DNA of 64,000 nt, taken from contig NZ_JAQNDM010000002.1 in NCBI RefSeq assembly GCF_028368975.1, forward strand, positions 3,280,425-3,344,424, in the 5' to 3' direction. The notes under the pieces are model-generated. The model made no database searches. It had not been told where the DNA came from and worked only from the letters and a program-made list of their open reading frames with translations. The position numbers and the translations under genes are program-made. This document shows, piece by piece, positions 62,147 through 64,000 of this stretch. Origin of the DNA: Stigmatella ashevillena (GTDB taxonomy: Bacteria; Myxococcota; Myxococcia; Myxococcales; Myxococcaceae). Position 1 is the stretch's first letter; each line of letters begins with the position of its first letter.

Positions 62147-63187
62147 ATGCAGGTTGAGACCATCGTCTGGGACATGACTTATGCGTGTTCCCTGCGCTGC
62201 ATCCATTGCTACTCAGAATCTGGGAGGCGGCCAGCAGGAGCGCGGCGGGAGGAGGTGCTGCGGATCGCCGAGGAGATTGCCCGGGTGAAGCCGCGGGACG
62301 TGGCGCTCAGTGGGGGAGAGCCCTTCCTGGCCCCGGGATGGGAGGAGGCGGTTCAGTGTCTCCATAGCGCGGGCATCGCGGTGAGCGTGTATGTCAGCGG
62401 TTGGCTCATGGACGAGGCCCTCGCGGAAAGGCTTGCGGGCACCATGACCCGGGTGTGCGTGAGTGTGGACGGCGCCCGGGCGAGCACCCACGACGCGATC
62501 CGGGGCCGTGAGGGTTCCTTCGAGCGGGCCATGGTGGCGCTGGAGCTGCTCGCGCATCAGAAACGGGAACGCTTGGCCCGTGGGGAGCCCTGTTACTCGC
62601 TGGAGGTCGAGATGACCGTCATGCGAAGCAACCTCGCGGAGACGGAGCTCCTGGTCCAGGAGCTGTCCAGACGTTTTCCCGGCCTGGATGGCCTTCGGCT
62701 GGGCATGGCGATTCCGGGCGGGTTGGCGGCCGATGAAGACTTCGAGGAGCGCGAGCTGCTCACCGACGCGGAGAGCCTGGCACTCCTGGCCAGCAAGCCC
62801 CGGCTGGCCGCATTGGCCTCCTCCGGCGTGCGGGTGGCGGTGACCGACGTGCGGCCACTCTTCGCGCAGCGTGAGCCCGGCGCGCCCCGGCTGCCCATGG
62901 CGCACCTGGAGCCAGACGGACAGCTGCGCGCCTTCGAAACGTGCGAGGCCAAAGTGGGCAACGTTCTGGAGGAGCCGTTCGAGGTGCTGTGGGAGCGGGC
63001 GCTCGCGTGGCGGGGCGAGGCCTTCGTGGTGGAGCAGTTCGGCGCCATCCGCTCCCTCCGGGACTGGGCCCGGGCGTCGCGCGCCCTGGATCAGCGCTTT
63101 GGTTCCGCGGAAGACCTGGCCCGCATCGCCCGGCGTCCCCGGCGGACCCTGTCTTCAGGGCCGCCAGGGTCCGGTTACAGCCGGTAA
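62147..63187 (+). CDS. Radical SAM protein with reduced SPASM region
   Basis: 346 residues from ATG 62147, chosen because GGAGAA lies 7 bases upstream; a longer frame starts at 62126. VWDMTYACSLRCIHCYSESG gives the CxxxCxxC cluster motif (Cys 14, 18, 21), and ALSGGEPFL the SAM motif. The C-terminal part has the SPASM-type layout (HLEPDGQLRAFETCEAKVGNVLEEPFEVLW) but only one cysteine where three or more are expected, so an auxiliary cluster is unlikely. Similar proteins act on peptides (PqqE/MftC-like) or in heme d1 synthesis. No peptide precursor gene sits next to it; it overlaps the convergent porin gene by 13 bases. Confidence 0.85.
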   Translation: MQVETIVWDMTYACSLRCIHCYSESGRRPAGARREEVLRIAEEIARVKPRDVALSGGEPFLAPGWEEAVQCLHSAGIAVSVYVSGWLMDEALAERLAGTMTRVCVSVDGARASTHDAIRGREGSFERAMVALELLAHQKRERLARGEPCYSLEVEMTVMRSNLAETELLVQELSRRFPGLDGLRLGMAIPGGLAADEDFEERELLTDAESLALLASKPRLAALASSGVRVAVTDVRPLFAQREPGAPRLPMAHLEPDGQLRAFETCEAKVGNVLEEPFEVLWERALAWRGEAFVVEQFGAIRSLRDWARASRALDQRFGSAEDLARIARRPRRTLSSGPPGSGYSR

Positions 63188-64000
63188 GTGCCGGAAAGCG
63201 CCACGGTCACCCCTGCGCCTCCGTAGTTGCCAGGGTTCGAGAGGGGCGGAGTCAGGTGGGCCTTGGAGACTCCATAGAGCGCGCCAACGTCGAAGTTCCA
63301 GCGCGTGAAGCGCACGCCCGCCCCAAGGTGAATGACATGGGACCGGGCCGGTGGCGGTGTGAAGTAGTCCGCCGTCTCCAAGGGCGTGGCGGAGCCCGCG
63401 GTGGTATAGCCCGCGCGCACGAGGAACATCGGTGTCACGGCATACTCCGCCCCGAGCCCGAGCCCGATGACGTTCTTCCACAGAAGCGGCTTCACCTGCC
63501 TCTGCGTCCCCTGTGGCGTCTCCACCGTCGTCACGGACTCCTCGTGGGAGTTCTCGTAGAGCATCATCTTCGCATCGAGCACCAACAGGAGTCTGTCATC
63601 GAAGAGGGAGCACGCCGCCCCTGCTTTGAACCGGTGCGGCGACGCGACGTCCGCCGAGAAGGCCTGCCCTTCGAGTCCTGGAATCTCCAACGTGCCGTCC
63701 ACCGTCGTCTTGATCTTGGACCGGTAGGACAACCCGAGGCGCAGGAACTTCACCGGGCGGTAGGTGAGACCCGCGTGCAGTCCCGCGAAATTGGCCCCGG
63801 AGAGATTCGTCTCTGACAGGACGAAGCCGTCTCCGACCAGCACCGGCACCTTCACCTGTTCCTGGATGTAGGTGATGCGGTAGCCGAGTCCCAGGGACAG
63901 AGTGTCGAGAAGCGCGACGGATACCGCCGGACTGGCCTCAATCGTCGCCACCACGGACGAGAAGTCGAGTCCGCCAAACGTCTGCACATCCTCGAAGGCC
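63175..64000 (-). CDS. FadL/OmpP1-type outer membrane porin (5' end outside window)
   Basis: The frame runs from the stop at 63175 to the window edge; residues upstream of an internal GTG (AFEDVQTFGG...) continue the protein, so the start lies beyond 64000. Alternating hydrophobic strands, such as GLHAGLTYRPVKFLRLGLSYRSKI, FKAGAACSLFDDRLLLVLDAKMMLYE and VIHLGAGVRFTRWNFDVGALYG, with a terminal beta strand ending in TYRL, fit the 14-strand FadL family, which lets hydrophobic compounds pass the outer membrane. About 275 residues are present. Convergent with the radical SAM gene, overlapping by 13 bases. Confidence 0.8.
   Translation of the reverse strand, partial: AFEDVQTFGGLDFSSVVATIEASPAVSVALLDTLSLGLGYRITYIQEQVKVPVLVGDGFVLSETNLSGANFAGLHAGLTYRPVKFLRLGLSYRSKIKTTVDGTLEIPGLEGQAFSADVASPHRFKAGAACSLFDDRLLLVLDAKMMLYENSHEESVTTVETPQGTQRQVKPLLWKNVIGLGLGAEYAVTPMFLVRAGYTTAGSATPLETADYFTPPPARSHVIHLGAGVRFTRWNFDVGALYGVSKAHLTPPLSNPGNYGGAGVTVALSGTYRL

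Noticed and set aside
1-64000. CRISPR arrays, tRNA, rRNA and insertion sequences
   Set aside because: No regularly spaced 25-40 base repeats, cloverleaf-like stretches, rRNA signatures or transposase motifs were seen.

Overview
The window is high-GC DNA (about two thirds G+C by eye) with dense, mostly non-overlapping genes. The gene content points to a myxobacterium (Myxococcota, probably Cystobacterineae). The signs are two eukaryote-like Ser/Thr kinases (one fused to an AAA module), a calerythrin-like EF-hand protein, a DUF4215/fibro-slime lipoprotein, a choice-of-anchor-D lipoprotein, a TPR-CHAT protein, an Rsm22-type protein, and several carbohydrate-active secreted proteins with GTG starts and lipoboxes. 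The species is an inference; no rRNA or tRNA gene was seen.

Layout. 1-10.4 kb: 3' end of a radical SAM gene, a family 2 glycosyltransferase, a DUF1206 membrane protein, a reverse-strand group (polyprenyl-phosphate glycosyltransferase, DUF2304, large membrane protein, histidine kinase), a DUF255 thioredoxin-like protein and a family 39 glycosyltransferase. 10.4-16.7 kb: secreted beta-helix protein and MGH1-type glycoside hydrolase in one operon, then a small lipoprotein and a Cys-rich protein. 16.8-32.8 kb: UPF1-like helicase; a PaoABC-like three-subunit molybdenum hydroxylase operon ended by a 15-bp hairpin; alpha/beta hydrolase; choice-of-anchor-D lipoprotein; Ser/Thr kinase; reverse operon ttcA-terB-phnD-like; RNase D; DUF326-like protein; GNAT. 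32.8-43.8 kb: M32 carboxypeptidase, RF3, lipase with its foldase, a three-gene ABC-2 exporter, Rsm22 and an EF-hand protein.

43.9-63.2 kb is the accessory part. It holds two short Cys-rich peptide genes, each separated from a downstream gene by a strong hairpin. One (53637-53771) has a good sigma70-like promoter and Shine-Dalgarno and precedes a PqqD-like/M50 membrane protease and a TPR protein with an altered P-loop; this looks like a ribosomally made peptide (RiPP) locus without an evident known modifying enzyme. The other (43965-44108) precedes a protein resembling the GRDP-like (DUF1399) family. Between them lie a TPR-CHAT protein and what looks like a single integron gene cassette: two attC-like sites (70 and 71 bp) flank a zinc-ribbon-like ORF and an adenine methyltransferase-like gene, with no integrase in view. 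Directly beyond the second attC lies a fibro-slime/DUF4215 lipoprotein gene broken by an in-frame TAG. A stretch of gene remnants (AraC tail, lipoprotein with an in-frame TAG, TetR head) precedes a radical SAM gene with a reduced SPASM region and a FadL-type porin gene that runs off the window.

Functional calls rest on motifs read by eye from translated sequence; no database search was run.
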